Shown here one piece after another: positions 11,265 through 21,100 of a stretch of DNA of 64,000 nt (position 1 is the stretch's first letter; every line of letters starts with the position of its first letter). The notes under the pieces were generated by a model. That model was not told the origin of the DNA. It made no database searches and worked only from the letters and a program-made list of their open reading frames with translations. Made by a program: the position numbers and the translations under genes. Source of the stretch: Citricoccus muralis. Its GTDB lineage: Bacteria; Actinomycetota; Actinomycetes; Actinomycetales; Micrococcaceae. The stretch spans positions 682,001 through 746,000 of the forward strand of contig NZ_CP121252.1 of assembly GCF_029637705.1 (NCBI RefSeq), read 5' to 3'.

Positions 11265-12416
11265 TCAGAGCGCGCGCTGGGCCCGGTGGTACTGCGGCGG
11301 AAACGGAATCTCGCTGTTCGGGCGCAGCTCGACGGAGGCGCGGGCCGGCCAGTTCGGATCGGCCAGGGCCGCACGACCAATCGAGACCGCATCCGCCTGA
11401 CCGGACAGCACGATCTGCTGGGCCTGGCCGGGCTCGGTGATGATGCCGACGGCGGACACCGTGAGCGGACGCTCGCTGTCGCGCGTCGCCTCCGCCACCC
11501 GGTGGATCCGCTCGGCCAGGTGCAGCTGGTAGCCGGGGCCGGAGGGGCCCCGGTAGGTGTCGCCGATCCCGCCGGAGGAGACGTCCACCCAGTCGAGCCC
11601 GTACTGCGCGCGGGCCTGAGGGGTGTCCACGAGCCCGGCGATCAGCTCGGCCGAATCGTCCAGCGACCAGGAGCCCTCCACGTAGTCGGAGCCGGAAATG
11701 CGCAGCCCCAGGATCTTCTCGGCGGGCCAGACGGCGCGCACCTCCGCGAGGATCTCGCGCAGCAACCGGGTGCGGTTCTCCACGCTGCCGCCGTACTCAT
11801 CGGTGCGCTGGTTGGTCACCGGGGAGAGGAACTGGTGGATCAGGTAGCCGTGGGCGGCGTGGATCATCACCGCTTCAAACCCCGCTTCATCGGCGCGGCG
11901 GGCGGCGTCCACGAAATCGGCGACCACTTGGCGCACCTGCTCCGTGCTCAGTTCGCGGGTCTCGGCCAGCCCGGAGACGGGGTTGATGCCCGAGGGGCTC
12001 ACAGTCTGCCAGCCGTCGTCGTCGATACCGACCGAGGCGCCCGTGTAGCCGGGCAGCCCGGGCTCGGTGGAGGCTTTGGCTCCAGCATGGGCCAGCTGCA
12101 CGGCGGGCAGCGCACCGTAGGAGCGGATGGTCTCGACGATCGGGGCCCAAGCGTCGCGCTGGGTGTCGTTCCAGAGCCCGACGTCGGCCGGGGAGATGCG
12201 TGCCTCGGGTGAGACGGCGGTGGCTTCGGCGACTACCATGCCGAATCCTCCAGCCGCACGGGCGCCGAGATGCACCTGGTGCCAGGAGCCCGGCACGCCG
12301 TCGTGCTCGGTGATCGAGTACATGCACATCGGGGCCAGGATGGTGCGGTTGCGCAGGCTCAGCGGCCCGATAGTCAGGGAATCAAACAGATGGGGGAACG
12401 CGGTCGAAGTGGTCAT
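11265..12416 (-). CDS. Old yellow enzyme, NADH:flavin oxidoreductase (YqjM-like)
   Basis: 383 residues. FMN-dependent ene-reductase. The N-terminus FDSLTIGPLSLRNRTILAPM followed by CMYS carries the cysteine that marks the thermophilic-like YqjM class. The substrate-binding His pair is in IHAAHGYLIHQFLSP, and TNQRTDEYGGS and DWVDVSSGG are further family motifs. C-terminal GQADAVSIGRAALADPNWP binds the FMN phosphate. The start codon lies 35 nt inside the upstream amidotransferase gene. Likely substrates are activated C=C bonds (enones, nitro compounds). Confidence 0.93.
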   Translation of the reverse strand: MTTSTAFPHLFDSLTIGPLSLRNRTILAPMCMYSITEHDGVPGSWHQVHLGARAAGGFGMVVAEATAVSPEARISPADVGLWNDTQRDAWAPIVETIRSYGALPAVQLAHAGAKASTEPGLPGYTGASVGIDDDGWQTVSPSGINPVSGLAETRELSTEQVRQVVADFVDAARRADEAGFEAVMIHAAHGYLIHQFLSPVTNQRTDEYGGSVENRTRLLREILAEVRAVWPAEKILGLRISGSDYVEGSWSLDDSAELIAGLVDTPQARAQYGLDWVDVSSGGIGDTYRGPSGPGYQLHLAERIHRVAEATRDSERPLTVSAVGIITEPGQAQQIVLSGQADAVSIGRAALADPNWPARASVELRPNSEIPFPPQYHRAQRAL

Positions 12417-13266
12417 ACTCGTGGCCAACAGCCGATGTCGCTCCACTATTCCGAGAGCGACCGGGGCCAGTGTGTCGGCCGGTGTTCTGCGCGTAGCGAC
12501 GCACGAAGTTTGCCAGGATCCGCTGCGGCTGGGTGACCTCCGCCGCCTCGATCGCGGTGAAGAGCGCCTGCTGTTCGGTGAGATCGTAGTAGCCGTGGTG
12601 GGCGTAGAGCCGCAGTCGAAACAGCAATCCCTCCTGGTCCAGTTCGGGGTGGAACTGGGTGGCGTACACGTGTGCACCCACCCGGAACATCTGCACCGGG
12701 CACGCCTCGCCGCCCACCAGCAGGGTAGCGGTCTCCGGCAGGCGGCTGACCGCCTCCTTATGGCCGACGAACGCATCAAACTCCACATCCACCCCGGCCA
12801 GCAGGGGATCCTCGGCCCCGGATTCGGTGACGCGCACCCGCACCACGCCCGCCGGCTCTCCGTACTGGGTGTCTACCACCGCACCCTGGTGCACCCCGAG
12901 CGCGCCCACTCCGTAGCAGGCGCCGAGGAACGGGTAATCCTGGGCGACGACGAGATCCAAGAGGAACCGCAGTTCGGATTCCACCCGTCGCTGCACCGGG
13001 GTTTTGGATTCCGCCGGATCGGAGGAGTTGAACGGGCTGCCACCGAGAATAATCGCGGCGTGGGCGTTCATGATCTGCTGCCAGTCCAGGCAGGGCGCCC
13101 CGGCGTGGCCCGGACGCTCCGCCACTTCGCGGTCCAGGCGCAGGCTGCGCAGCTGGCCGGGCACGAACTCGCCCAGGGCGGCGGTGGAGCGCAGCTCATC
13201 GGCCACGGCGACGTCGTCGGCGCGGGTCTGGATCAGCAGCACGGGCTGCGCGGCGGTGTTGGGCAT
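12382..13266 (-). CDS. Class I glutamine amidotransferase domain protein
   Basis: 294 residues. A stand-alone GATase1 domain with the nucleophile Cys in FLGACYGVGALG and the His-Glu dyad in ATQFHPELDQEG. The GGSPFN loop forms the oxyanion hole region. The family (GMP synthase-like glutamine amidotransferase) releases ammonia from glutamine or hydrolyses gamma-glutamyl bonds, and the acceptor is unknown. The last ~25 residues are polar and read into the old yellow enzyme start region, giving a 35-bp same-strand overlap. The ATG has a TATTCT -10 box six nt upstream. Confidence 0.88.
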   Translation of the reverse strand: MPNTAAQPVLLIQTRADDVAVADELRSTAALGEFVPGQLRSLRLDREVAERPGHAGAPCLDWQQIMNAHAAIILGGSPFNSSDPAESKTPVQRRVESELRFLLDLVVAQDYPFLGACYGVGALGVHQGAVVDTQYGEPAGVVRVRVTESGAEDPLLAGVDVEFDAFVGHKEAVSRLPETATLLVGGEACPVQMFRVGAHVYATQFHPELDQEGLLFRLRLYAHHGYYDLTEQQALFTAIEAAEVTQPQRILANFVRRYAQNTGRHTGPGRSRNSGATSAVGHEYDHFDRVPPSV

Positions 13267-13272
13267 TCCCCC

Positions 13273-13282
13273 AGAATAGACT
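13273..13282. promoter_or_regulatory. Overlapping divergent -10 boxes in a 22-bp gap
   Basis: TATTCT (minus strand, 13278 to 13273) is six nt before the amidotransferase ATG, and TAGACT (plus strand, 13277-13282) is six nt before the ATG at 13289. The two hexamers share two base pairs. The predicted transcription starts coincide with the start codons, so both genes would be leaderless. Confidence 0.55.
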
Positions 13283-13288
13283 GGTTTG

Positions 13289-13603
13289 ATGCCCTCCTAC
13301 CGCACCGTTTTGCAGATCGGGGACCTGCGCCCCGGCCACACCCCGCCGCAGGTGATGACCACCGCGCGCGCCTCCCTGGCCGCCCTGTTTACGGTGGAGT
13401 CCACCGACATCGAGGTGGTGGCCCGGGTGCCGCAGATCGTGTTGCGCTTCACGGTGGAGGCCACCAGCGACGCCGAAGAGCAGCAGCTGGCGGTGCTGGC
13501 AGTCCGGAGGATGCGGGCCGCCGTGTCTGAAGTGGCCGCGACCGGGACGGCCGAGCTGTTCCTGCGCCGGGGCGGTCGTTGGGTGCGCACGCTCTCGGAA
13601 TGA
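13289..13603 (+). CDS. Uncharacterised small protein
   Basis: 104 residues (MPSYRTVLQIGDLRPGHTPP...). I do not recognise a family. It has an alpha/beta pattern with alternating strands (VVARVPQIVLRFTVEA) followed by a long helix (DAEEQQLAVLAVRRMRAAVS) and a final strand-turn ending in RRGGRWVRTLSE, without membrane segments. An ATG six nt after TAGACT is preferred over the TTG three bases upstream. It lies convergent to the coiled-coil membrane protein gene and divergent from the amidotransferase. Confidence 0.65.
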   Translation: MPSYRTVLQIGDLRPGHTPPQVMTTARASLAALFTVESTDIEVVARVPQIVLRFTVEATSDAEEQQLAVLAVRRMRAAVSEVAATGTAELFLRRGGRWVRTLSE

Positions 13604-13631
13604 GCCCGGGTGGCAGGGGAGCGGCGTCCGG

Positions 13632-15347
13632 TCAGCGGGTGAGGTTCAGCTCGTCGGTGCCGAAACCGTCGTTAGCGTCGTCGTCGGTCTCGTCGTCTAC
13701 GTCGTGATCAAAGGGGACCTGGTGCCGCTCGGCCCGGGCAATGCGGTACCGGCGGTTTTCGGTGGTGAGAATGACGACGAACGCGCAGATGCCAGCCACG
13801 ATGATCACCCAGGTGGAGAACAGCTGGCCGAACAGGCGCGCCCCCATGATGGCCACCAACCCCCAGCTGTAGCCCAGGGCGATGGCCATGCGCCCGCGCT
13901 CGGTCATGGTCAGCAGCGAGGTGGCCCAGGTGGTGAGCAGCAGTCCGAGCACCGCCCAGATCTCGCCGGGGATCCACAGCAGATTCGCGCCCCAGCGGGT
14001 CAGCACCACCGAGACGGAGAACAGGCAGAACACGATCGACCAACCGGTGAACACCCCGATGACGACGTCGGTGAAGGTGCGCTCGGTGCGGTGGCGGGCG
14101 GTGTGCAGGTTCAACACCTGGATAGCCCGCACCGACAGGACGGTGGTGGCGCCGGCGGCCAGGATCTCCAGACCCCAGGGCTGGGCATGCACCAGCAAGA
14201 ACCACGCCGCCCAGGTGATCATCGCGTTGGCCACATACCAGCCGACGGCGCGCTGACGCACGGCGGAGCGCTGCGACGGCGCCCACTGATACAGCACATA
14301 GGCGCCGAGCAATCCCCAGAGTACCGGCAGGATGGCCATCCACCAGCCCGCCATCGACAGCAGGGAGGAGCCGCCCCGGTAGGCGCCGTCGTGAATTTCG
14401 CGCAACGAGGTGGCATCCCCGAGCCAACCGGTACTGACCAGCCCGGCTGCGACCGCGAGTACCCAGGTGATGGTGACGGTGACCTGGCGGAAGGTATCGG
14501 AGAGCTCCGGCTCCGGGTCGCGCTGTCGGGAGGGCAACACATAGGGCGGAACGTAGGGGGCGTCGTGCAGGTAATCGTGGTCGTGACGGTCGTCGACGTC
14601 GGAACCGTCGCCCTCGGCTGCCGCGGAGGCGGCGGTCTCGATGGCGCGGGCCTTCTCCACAATCCGGTCGCGGCGCCGCCACTCGGGGAGCAGGGCGCGG
14701 GCGCGGTCCAGCAGTTGGGCGTCGCTCAGCTCCTCACCGGGCTGCTGCAGCGGCGGGCGCCGGTCGGGGGCGGGCACATGATCGGTGCCGTCCAGTTCCC
14801 GGGCCGCGATGTGCAGGGCCTCGGTCTCGCGCTCTTCCTGGGCCGCACGGCGTTCAGCCTCGGCCAGCCGTTGTGCTTCGGCACGCTCAGCGGCGGCTCG
14901 ACGTTCGGTCTCGGCACGCTCGGCCTCTTCGACAGCGCGACGCTCAGCGAGCAACCGGTTGGTCTCCTCGATCGCGGCGGCCAGTTCCGCGCGACGCTTG
15001 GCTTTGGCCTGTTCCTCGGCTTGACGTTCTTGTTCGCGGCGGTCCCGCAGCTGTTTTTCGGCACGACGGCGCAACTGGTGGCGCCGCATTCGCCCCGGGG
15101 TATCGGCGATCCGCTTCTCGATCTGTTCGGCGTCGGGGGACCCCAGTGAGTCCAGCCAGCCATTGAGCCGATCCGCCATCGTCACCCGTGCCGACTTCTC
15201 AGGCGCCGCGGGCTTCTCGGCGGGCTTCTCGGCGGGCGCTGATTTCTCTGCTGATTCTGCCGGCTTCTCAGGCGCCGCGGGCTTCTCGGTCTGCGCTTTC
15301 AGGCGCGCGAGGGCATCGGACGAATCGGACGACGTCGGATCTGTCAC
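13632..15347 (-). CDS. Coiled-coil membrane protein with Ala/Pro/Glu/Lys-rich N-terminus
   Basis: 571 residues from a GTG with AGAAAGG upstream. The order is: an A/P/E/K-rich tail with repeated EKPAAPEK/AEKPAEKP units (about residues 20-55), a basic helical segment, a long charged coiled coil (about 85-200, many RRAEAERAE heptads), an acidic linker, then about eight hydrophobic helices (about 290-535) and an acidic C-terminus. The charged N-terminal part is probably cytoplasmic. I do not recognise the membrane domain family; a scaffold or envelope role is only a guess. The upstream in-frame extension is antisense to nothing useful and overlaps the DedA gene, so it was dropped. Confidence 0.7.
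   Translation of the reverse strand: MTDPTSSDSSDALARLKAQTEKPAAPEKPAESAEKSAPAEKPAEKPAAPEKSARVTMADRLNGWLDSLGSPDAEQIEKRIADTPGRMRRHQLRRRAEKQLRDRREQERQAEEQAKAKRRAELAAAIEETNRLLAERRAVEEAERAETERRAAAERAEAQRLAEAERRAAQEERETEALHIAARELDGTDHVPAPDRRPPLQQPGEELSDAQLLDRARALLPEWRRRDRIVEKARAIETAASAAAEGDGSDVDDRHDHDYLHDAPYVPPYVLPSRQRDPEPELSDTFRQVTVTITWVLAVAAGLVSTGWLGDATSLREIHDGAYRGGSSLLSMAGWWMAILPVLWGLLGAYVLYQWAPSQRSAVRQRAVGWYVANAMITWAAWFLLVHAQPWGLEILAAGATTVLSVRAIQVLNLHTARHRTERTFTDVVIGVFTGWSIVFCLFSVSVVLTRWGANLLWIPGEIWAVLGLLLTTWATSLLTMTERGRMAIALGYSWGLVAIMGARLFGQLFSTWVIIVAGICAFVVILTTENRRYRIARAERHQVPFDHDVDDETDDDANDGFGTDELNLTR
15196..15289 (-). repeat. Internal 25-bp direct repeat coding for EKPAAPEK
   Basis: A 25-bp sequence with core CAGGCGCCGCGGGCTTCTC occurs at 15196-15220 and again, identical, at 15265-15289. 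It encodes the repeated EKPAAPEK units of the coiled-coil membrane protein, so repeat number could vary by slippage. Confidence 0.75.
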
Positions 15348-15457
15348 GGTGTGCCTTTCTCTCCGGTGTGAGCGCGGGGTTTCCGGGGCTGGCGCCAGTC
15401 CCTGCGGGACTACTGTAATCGGACAGGCTGAGACGATGCTCAACGCCGCACGCGTCT

Positions 15458-16114
15458 TTACCGTTCTGTGTCCGTGAAAGGTGCTTCCGAATCGTCTGTG
15501 GAGGAATCGGACGTGATCTCGCCCCGGGCACTGCCGCGACGTCGTCGCCACCACAGCAGGGCCGCGGCGAGGGATCCCACGCCCAGGCCCACTGCGATGC
15601 CTACCAGCACCGAGATCCACAGGGGCAGCCGCTGCGCCGACCCGGTGAGTAGCCCCAGCCCCACCATGTACACCGTCCAGACCGCCGAGCCGGTGGTGGA
15701 CAGCAGCAGCCAGGTGCGCCACGGCATCCGCACCATTCCGGCCGTCGCCATGGCCGCCGTGCGCCCGCCGGAGACGAACCGCAGCGCGAGCAGCAAGGCG
15801 AACCCCGGGGCCGGCCCGGCTTTGTCCAAGGTGCGCTGCACGCCGCGTTGCACCCGGGCACCCCAGCGTCGTCCCAACAGCAGCTCGGGTCCGCGAGTGC
15901 GGAACAGCGCGTACACCGCCAGGTCCCCGAGCATGATCCCCACCCAGGCGGTCAGCAGACTCGCCCACAGCGAGAGTTCCTCCTGTCTGGCCAGTACCCC
16001 GGAGGTCAGCACCAGCACCTCGCCGGGCACCATCGGCACCAGACCGTCGACGACGACGAACACCAGCGTGATCAGGTGAAACCAGCCGCCGAGCTCACCC
16101 CATTGCTCCGCCAT
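15458..16114 (-). CDS. DedA / VTT-domain membrane protein
   Basis: 218 residues, five or six hydrophobic segments. The DedA pattern is seen in DGLVPMVPGEVLVLTSGVLA, then LGDLAVYALFRTRGPELL and the conserved LRFVSGGRTAAMATAG (the FxPxxR-type re-entrant segment, here RFVSGGR). DedA proteins act in lipid carrier recycling (undecaprenyl phosphate or phospholipid flipping) and envelope homeostasis. Its ATG overlaps the stop of the pseudouridine synthase gene by one base. The C-terminal tail is basic, then acidic. Confidence 0.85.
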   Translation of the reverse strand: MAEQWGELGGWFHLITLVFVVVDGLVPMVPGEVLVLTSGVLARQEELSLWASLLTAWVGIMLGDLAVYALFRTRGPELLLGRRWGARVQRGVQRTLDKAGPAPGFALLLALRFVSGGRTAAMATAGMVRMPWRTWLLLSTTGSAVWTVYMVGLGLLTGSAQRLPLWISVLVGIAVGLGVGSLAAALLWWRRRRGSARGEITSDSSTDDSEAPFTDTER

Positions 16115-17136
16115 CAGCGCGGCACCTCCGCCAACTCCAGCTCGGAACGGAAGAGCCGCGGCTGCCCGGTGAGCGGATCGGTGAAGCCGAGGGTGCGGGC
16201 CAGCAGCTGCAATGGGGCGTCGACGTCGTCGTCGGCATGGTCCAGCAGCTCCGGGTAGAACCGGTCGTGCAGAATCGGGGTGCCCAGGGCGGCCAGGTGC
16301 ACGCGCAGCTGATGGGTGCGCCCGGTGTGCGGGGTCAGTTTCAGATGCGCCCGCCCGCCCCCGGTACCGAGCAGCTCGATTCGGGACTCGGCGTTCGGGC
16401 CCACTGTGGGCGCGTGGCTGCGCCGTTGTTTACCCGTGCGCGGGGCCGGCAGCCGTCCGGACTCCGCCACCGGGTAGTCCACCACCTGCGCGGTGATGAC
16501 GCCCTTGGTCTTCTCCATCCGGTTCCGGTAGATCACCGGCAGTCGGTCCACCCACCCTGAATGCGTATCGGGCAGGCGCACCACCGCCTCGTAGGTTTTT
16601 GCCACCACCCGGTTCTCGAACAGCGCCTGGTAAGCCCCGCGGGTGTCGGGACAGGCCGAGAACGCCAGCACGCCAGCGGTGGCGCGGTCCAGGCGGTGCA
16701 GCGGCACCAGATCGGGATGATCCAGGGCGCGCCGCAGCCGCACCAATGCGGAATTCTGCAGGAATCGCCCGCCCGGGGTGGTGGGCAGGAAGTGCGGCTT
16801 GTCCACTACCACCAGGTGCTCGTCGCGGTGCAGCACCCGTACCTCGAACGGCAGGTGCGGTTCGTCCGCCACATCGCGGTAGTACCAGATGAACTCGTGG
16901 GCGCCCAGAGCAGTGTTCAGATCAACGACGGCGCCGCCCGGGGCGCGCACCTCCCCGGTGCGGAACCGACGGCGGATGCCCTCGGGGTCCACATGGCCGA
17001 ACCGTTCGAGCACGTAGTCGGCGATCGTTGGCCACGCTCCCTGCCGCGGCACCCGCAGTCGGGTGGGATTCACGCCGTCGCGCACGGGCAGCGGCGGAAC
17101 ACGGGGGGAGGACGACGACGAGGTCACGCCCACCAT
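16114..17136 (-). CDS. RluA-family 23S rRNA/tRNA pseudouridine synthase
   Basis: 340 residues. The catalytic motif HRLDRATAGVLAFS holds the active Asp. VLHRDEHLVVVDKPHFLPTT before it and HTGRTHQLRVHLAALGTPI after it are further RluA family motifs. The N-terminal ~90 residues (IADYVLERF...IRRRFRTGEV) resemble the S4-like region. It isomerises uridine in structured RNA; the exact target base cannot be told from sequence. ATG 17136 was chosen because the upstream frame extension has no family similarity. It is followed directly by the DedA gene. Confidence 0.92.
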   Translation of the reverse strand: MVGVTSSSSSPRVPPLPVRDGVNPTRLRVPRQGAWPTIADYVLERFGHVDPEGIRRRFRTGEVRAPGGAVVDLNTALGAHEFIWYYRDVADEPHLPFEVRVLHRDEHLVVVDKPHFLPTTPGGRFLQNSALVRLRRALDHPDLVPLHRLDRATAGVLAFSACPDTRGAYQALFENRVVAKTYEAVVRLPDTHSGWVDRLPVIYRNRMEKTKGVITAQVVDYPVAESGRLPAPRTGKQRRSHAPTVGPNAESRIELLGTGGGRAHLKLTPHTGRTHQLRVHLAALGTPILHDRFYPELLDHADDDVDAPLQLLARTLGFTDPLTGQPRLFRSELELAEVPR

Positions 17137-17171
17137 TGTGACATCACCGCAGGACTTCACCGGTTCTGGCA

Positions 17172-18161
17172 TCACCGGCTCTGGCACCGCGGGCACCAGT
17201 ACAGCACCCGCTCCTCGGCACCGGGGTCGCCCCAGTCCTCGCGGCGCACCGGTCCACCGCAACGCAGGCACCCCTCGCGCTCGCGGCCGTACACCCAATA
17301 CGGTGCGGTGCCGCGCAGCAGCAGCCGGCGGGCGGCGGGACCCTGAGGGTCGAGCACCCGCACCCCGAACGGGGCGTGCGGATCCGGGGTTACCCCGGTG
17401 GTGGTGCGTCGCGAGCTGGCGCTCCGGGGAGTACCGGCGGCGCAGGGTGAGCCGGGCGGGTCGGGGTCGATGTTCGCCAGCATCAGCGCCCGGGCCAGCT
17501 CCAGCACTCCAGCCAGACCAGACACGGCGTCGTCGTCGAGGTCTCCCACCGGGGTGCGGGGATCGATCCGGGTCAGCAACAATGTTTCGCAGCGGTAGAT
17601 GTTGCCGATGCCGGCGATATTGCGCTGATCCAACAGGGCGGTGCCGATGGGGCGTTGCGGCTGGGCCCGCATCCGGGTCAGCGCCGTCTGGAGGTGTTCA
17701 GCCCCCCACTCCGGGTCCAGCAGGTCGGGGCCGAGGAACGCCAACCGCCGTTCGGTGTGTGCGGGCGTCAGCAGGTGGACCTCTTTCAGGGAAACACCTA
17801 CCAATCGGAAGGTCGGTGCGGTCAGCACCGCCCGGGTGGTTCCGGCGGGGTCGTTGAAGCGGCGCGGACGGTTTCGATGCTGCTGGCGTTGCGGGTGCGT
17901 CGGTCCGTCAGCGTCGTCGAGATGCTGGAGCTGCCAGGAGCCGTCCATGCCCAGATGAGAGAGCAGCACTGCTGTTGATGAGGGCAGGTCCAGATGCAGC
18001 AGCAGATATTTTCCGCGGGTGGTGACGGCGGACATCTGTGCACCCGCCAGATCCGTTGTAGCCAGGGCGGGCACGCGAAAATCGCTGGAACTCAGCAGGG
18101 TGCCGACGACGACGGGGCGCAGGCGCTGAGCCAGCCGGACCAGGGAATCTCCTTCAGGCAC
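17172..18161 (-). CDS. nei2: Endonuclease VIII / Fpg-type DNA glycosylase (Nei2)
   Basis: 329 residues beginning with GTG-encoded M followed by PEGDS: Pro2 is the Schiff-base nucleophile and Glu3 the catalytic acid. The H2TH region is GTALLDQRNIAGIGNIYRCE, and the C-terminal zinc finger is CLRCGG...YWCPRCQ. MPEGD rather than MPELPE points to the Nei branch. It removes oxidised pyrimidines in base excision repair. The gene starts 7 nt after lhr, the same pairing as seen in mycobacteria, which supports a shared repair role. A loop of ~15 residues between GSPC and TTTGVTPDPHAPF holds an SSRRTT insert typical of the group. Confidence 0.9.
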   Translation of the reverse strand: MPEGDSLVRLAQRLRPVVVGTLLSSSDFRVPALATTDLAGAQMSAVTTRGKYLLLHLDLPSSTAVLLSHLGMDGSWQLQHLDDADGPTHPQRQQHRNRPRRFNDPAGTTRAVLTAPTFRLVGVSLKEVHLLTPAHTERRLAFLGPDLLDPEWGAEHLQTALTRMRAQPQRPIGTALLDQRNIAGIGNIYRCETLLLTRIDPRTPVGDLDDDAVSGLAGVLELARALMLANIDPDPPGSPCAAGTPRSASSRRTTTGVTPDPHAPFGVRVLDPQGPAARRLLLRGTAPYWVYGREREGCLRCGGPVRREDWGDPGAEERVLYWCPRCQSR

Positions 18162-18168
18162 GGTCGGC

Positions 18169-21100
18169 TCAGCTCCGGAACCGCACGCCCGACGGCGAGG
18201 AATAGAACCCTGCCTCGATGAGTGCGGTGGCCAGTGGGGTGCCCAGCACGGGCTCGCCGTTGACCCGCTCGGTGGCCAGCCTCGGAACGCGCGCTGCGGT
18301 CAGGGCGGCGTGCAGTGCCCGCGCCGCCGCACGCAGGGTGTCGGCGGCGTCATCATCGGGAGCACTGGCGTCGTGGGGAGCACCGGCGTCGTCGATGAAG
18401 TTCAGCACACTACGTCCGCCGCGCTCCAGATAGAGCACCAGCTCGCCGTCGACGAGCACCACCATCGCACCCGCCTTGCGACCGGGGCGGTGCCGGCCTG
18501 ACGTTCCAGAGATTCCTGTTGTTCCAGAGTTTCCCGCCGCGCTCGCAGTGGTGTCTGGCCAGGGCAGCGCGGCACCGTACGGGTTCGCCGGGTCGGTGGC
18601 GGCCAGGGCCACCGCCACGGGGGCGCTGCGGCGGGTGCTGGACTGTTCGGAAGCGGTGAAGCCGCGCAACCGGTCTACGGTGGCGGCGGTGGAGAACTGG
18701 GCCGCGCCCAGCCGGTCGATGAAGTAGCCGCGGCGCACCTGCCCGGCCTCCTCCATGCGGGTGAGTAGCCGGTACTGGGTGGCGAAACCGCCGGGCAGCT
18801 GCTCGGCCTGCACGGAGCCGCGGGTGATCACTCCGTAACGGTCCAGCAGCGCCTCCGCCTGGGTATGGGCGCGCAGGGTGGTGGCGCCGGCGCCGTCGGC
18901 CGGGGCGGGCGCCAACGACCAGCGCCCGGCGGTGCGCGCTTGATCCCGGGCCGAGAGTGGTGAGAGCGCGCCGAGCTCGGTGGATCCTGCGGTTCCTAAA
19001 GTCCCCGACGGTCCCGGAGACCCTGATAAAGATGCTGATGAGCCGTCCAGGCGCTGCAACCGAGCCAGGCGCTGGCCGCGCGAGGGGCGCCCGGCTCGGG
19101 CGCGATTCCGCGGCGTCGGGGTGCGGTGCGCCGTCGTGCCCTGCCCTAACAGCCCGCGCAGCGGGGCGAACGTGTCGTTGGTGAGGTGCCCGGCCCACAC
19201 CAGGTCCCACAGCGCGTCGGCCAGCTGAGTCTGGGTGGTCTCCGCCTCGGGATGTTTCAGCCGCACCTGCTCTGCCAGCGCCGGGAAGAACCAGGCGCCG
19301 GTGCCGCGCAGCACGCTCAGCAGCGCCCGGTGCGCCGGCGTCATCGCGAAGGCAGTCGCGTCGTCGTCGGCGGGCTCCGCCACGGTGAGGTCCGCAGCAT
19401 CAGCCGGGTGGAACGCCAGCCAGCCGTCCTGGCCGGGGGCGTCGGCGGTGCCGGTCCAGAGGAACTCCCCGGTGGAGAGCAGCTGATCCAGCAGGGAGGG
19501 GGTGTAACCGGGCACCCGGGCCGGCAACAGTGAGGACTCCCACGCCGAGGCCGGAGCCGGATAGCCTGCCAGCTGATCCAAGGCCGAAGCCAGCTGATCT
19601 AGCGCCTCAGGCCCGGCGGTGGTCGGTGCTGCACCGGTGGAGCGCCGCGGCTGGATGCCCTGCCAATCAAGCAGGAACCGGGTATACGTCGCTTGCTCCA
19701 CGGGTTCGACCTCGGCCCGCAGCGCGGCCAGGGAGCGACGACGAATGCGGCGCAGCACCTCGGTGTCGCACCATTCTTGCTGCCAGGGTCCGGCGTCGTG
19801 CCTCGCTGGATCGTTCTCGACCACCGGGCGGGGACGGAACGCCCCGGAACTGACCCGCTGATCCGCGGCGAGACGCTGCAGGGTCTGGAACACCACGGCC
19901 GGAGCCAGCCCCACCGCCGCCCCCGCCTCGGCCGCGGTGAACGGCCCGTGTGTGCGGGCGTACCGGGCCACCACATCGGCCAGCGGATCCGCCACCGGTT
20001 CGATGAACACCGTCGGGATCCCCATCGGCAACGGCACCCCGAGGGCATCACGCAGCCGGGCGGCATCCTCCACCGCGGCAAACACCGTCTCGCCCCCGAT
20101 CCGCATCGAAAATGCCCGGTTGCTGCGCACCAGGGACTCGGCGTGCGCCCGCGCCGTGGCCACGGATGCTGTGGATTCTGTGGGTTCTGCGGATTCCTCG
20201 GTGGCGCCGGCGCTACTCTCACCGTCACCCGTCAGCCGCTCCGCCAGCCCCTCGGCACTGAGCGGACCGAGCAGCCGCAACAGGTCAGCCGCGCCCTCTA
20301 TCCCGTGGGCGCGGTGGGCCGGCGAGCGACGCTGGAGCTGGGCCTCGACGTCGGCGATCACCTGCGGGTCCAGCAGGTCCCGCAGCTCGGCGGTGCCCAG
20401 CAGGTCTGCCAGCAGTCCCGGATCTAGCGAGAGTGCAGCAGCTCGGCGCTCCGCTAGTGGAGAGTCCCCTTCGTACATGAACTGCGCGGTGTAACCGAAC
20501 AACAACGACTGCGCGAACGGTGACGGTGTGGGCGTGGTGGTTTCCACCAGCCGCACCGACTTCGCGCTCAATTGCTGCATCACCTCGGTGAGTCCGGGCA
20601 GGTTGTAGACATCTTGCAGACACTCGCGCACCGTCTCCAGAATGATCGGGAACCGCGGGTGTTTCCGCGCTACCTCCAATAGCTGGGCGGAACGCTGGCG
20701 CTGCTGCCACAAGGGGGTGCGCTTGCCCGGATCGCGGCGCGGTAACAACAGGGCCCGAGCGGCGTTCTCCCGGAATCGGGCGGCGAACAGCGCGGAGGAA
20801 CCGACTTCGGTGCGCACCAGCTCGTCCAGCTCGTCGGTCTCGAAGGTGAACAGTTCGGCCCCGGGTGGCTCGTCGTCCATCAGCGGAACCCGCAGCACGA
20901 TCCCATCATCCGCTGCCATCGCCTGGCCGTCCATGCCGTAGCGGGCGCGCAACCGGGCCCCCACCGCCAGCGCCCAGGGCGCGTGCACCGACATGCCGAA
21001 GGGGGAGTGCAGCACCACCCGCCAGTCGCCGAGTTCGTCCTGGAATCGCTCCACCACGAGGGTGCGCTCGGTGGGCAGTTGCCCGGTGGCCTCCGCTTGG

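Noticed and set aside
13704-15149. 481-codon plus-strand frame opposite the coiled-coil membrane protein
   Set aside because: Low-complexity Gly/Gln/His product mirroring the Ala/Glu/Arg-rich real gene.
15348-15968. In-frame N-terminal extension of the coiled-coil membrane protein to 778 residues
   Set aside because: It would read through the DedA gene in another frame; a GTG with a ribosome site at 15347 gives a sensible start.
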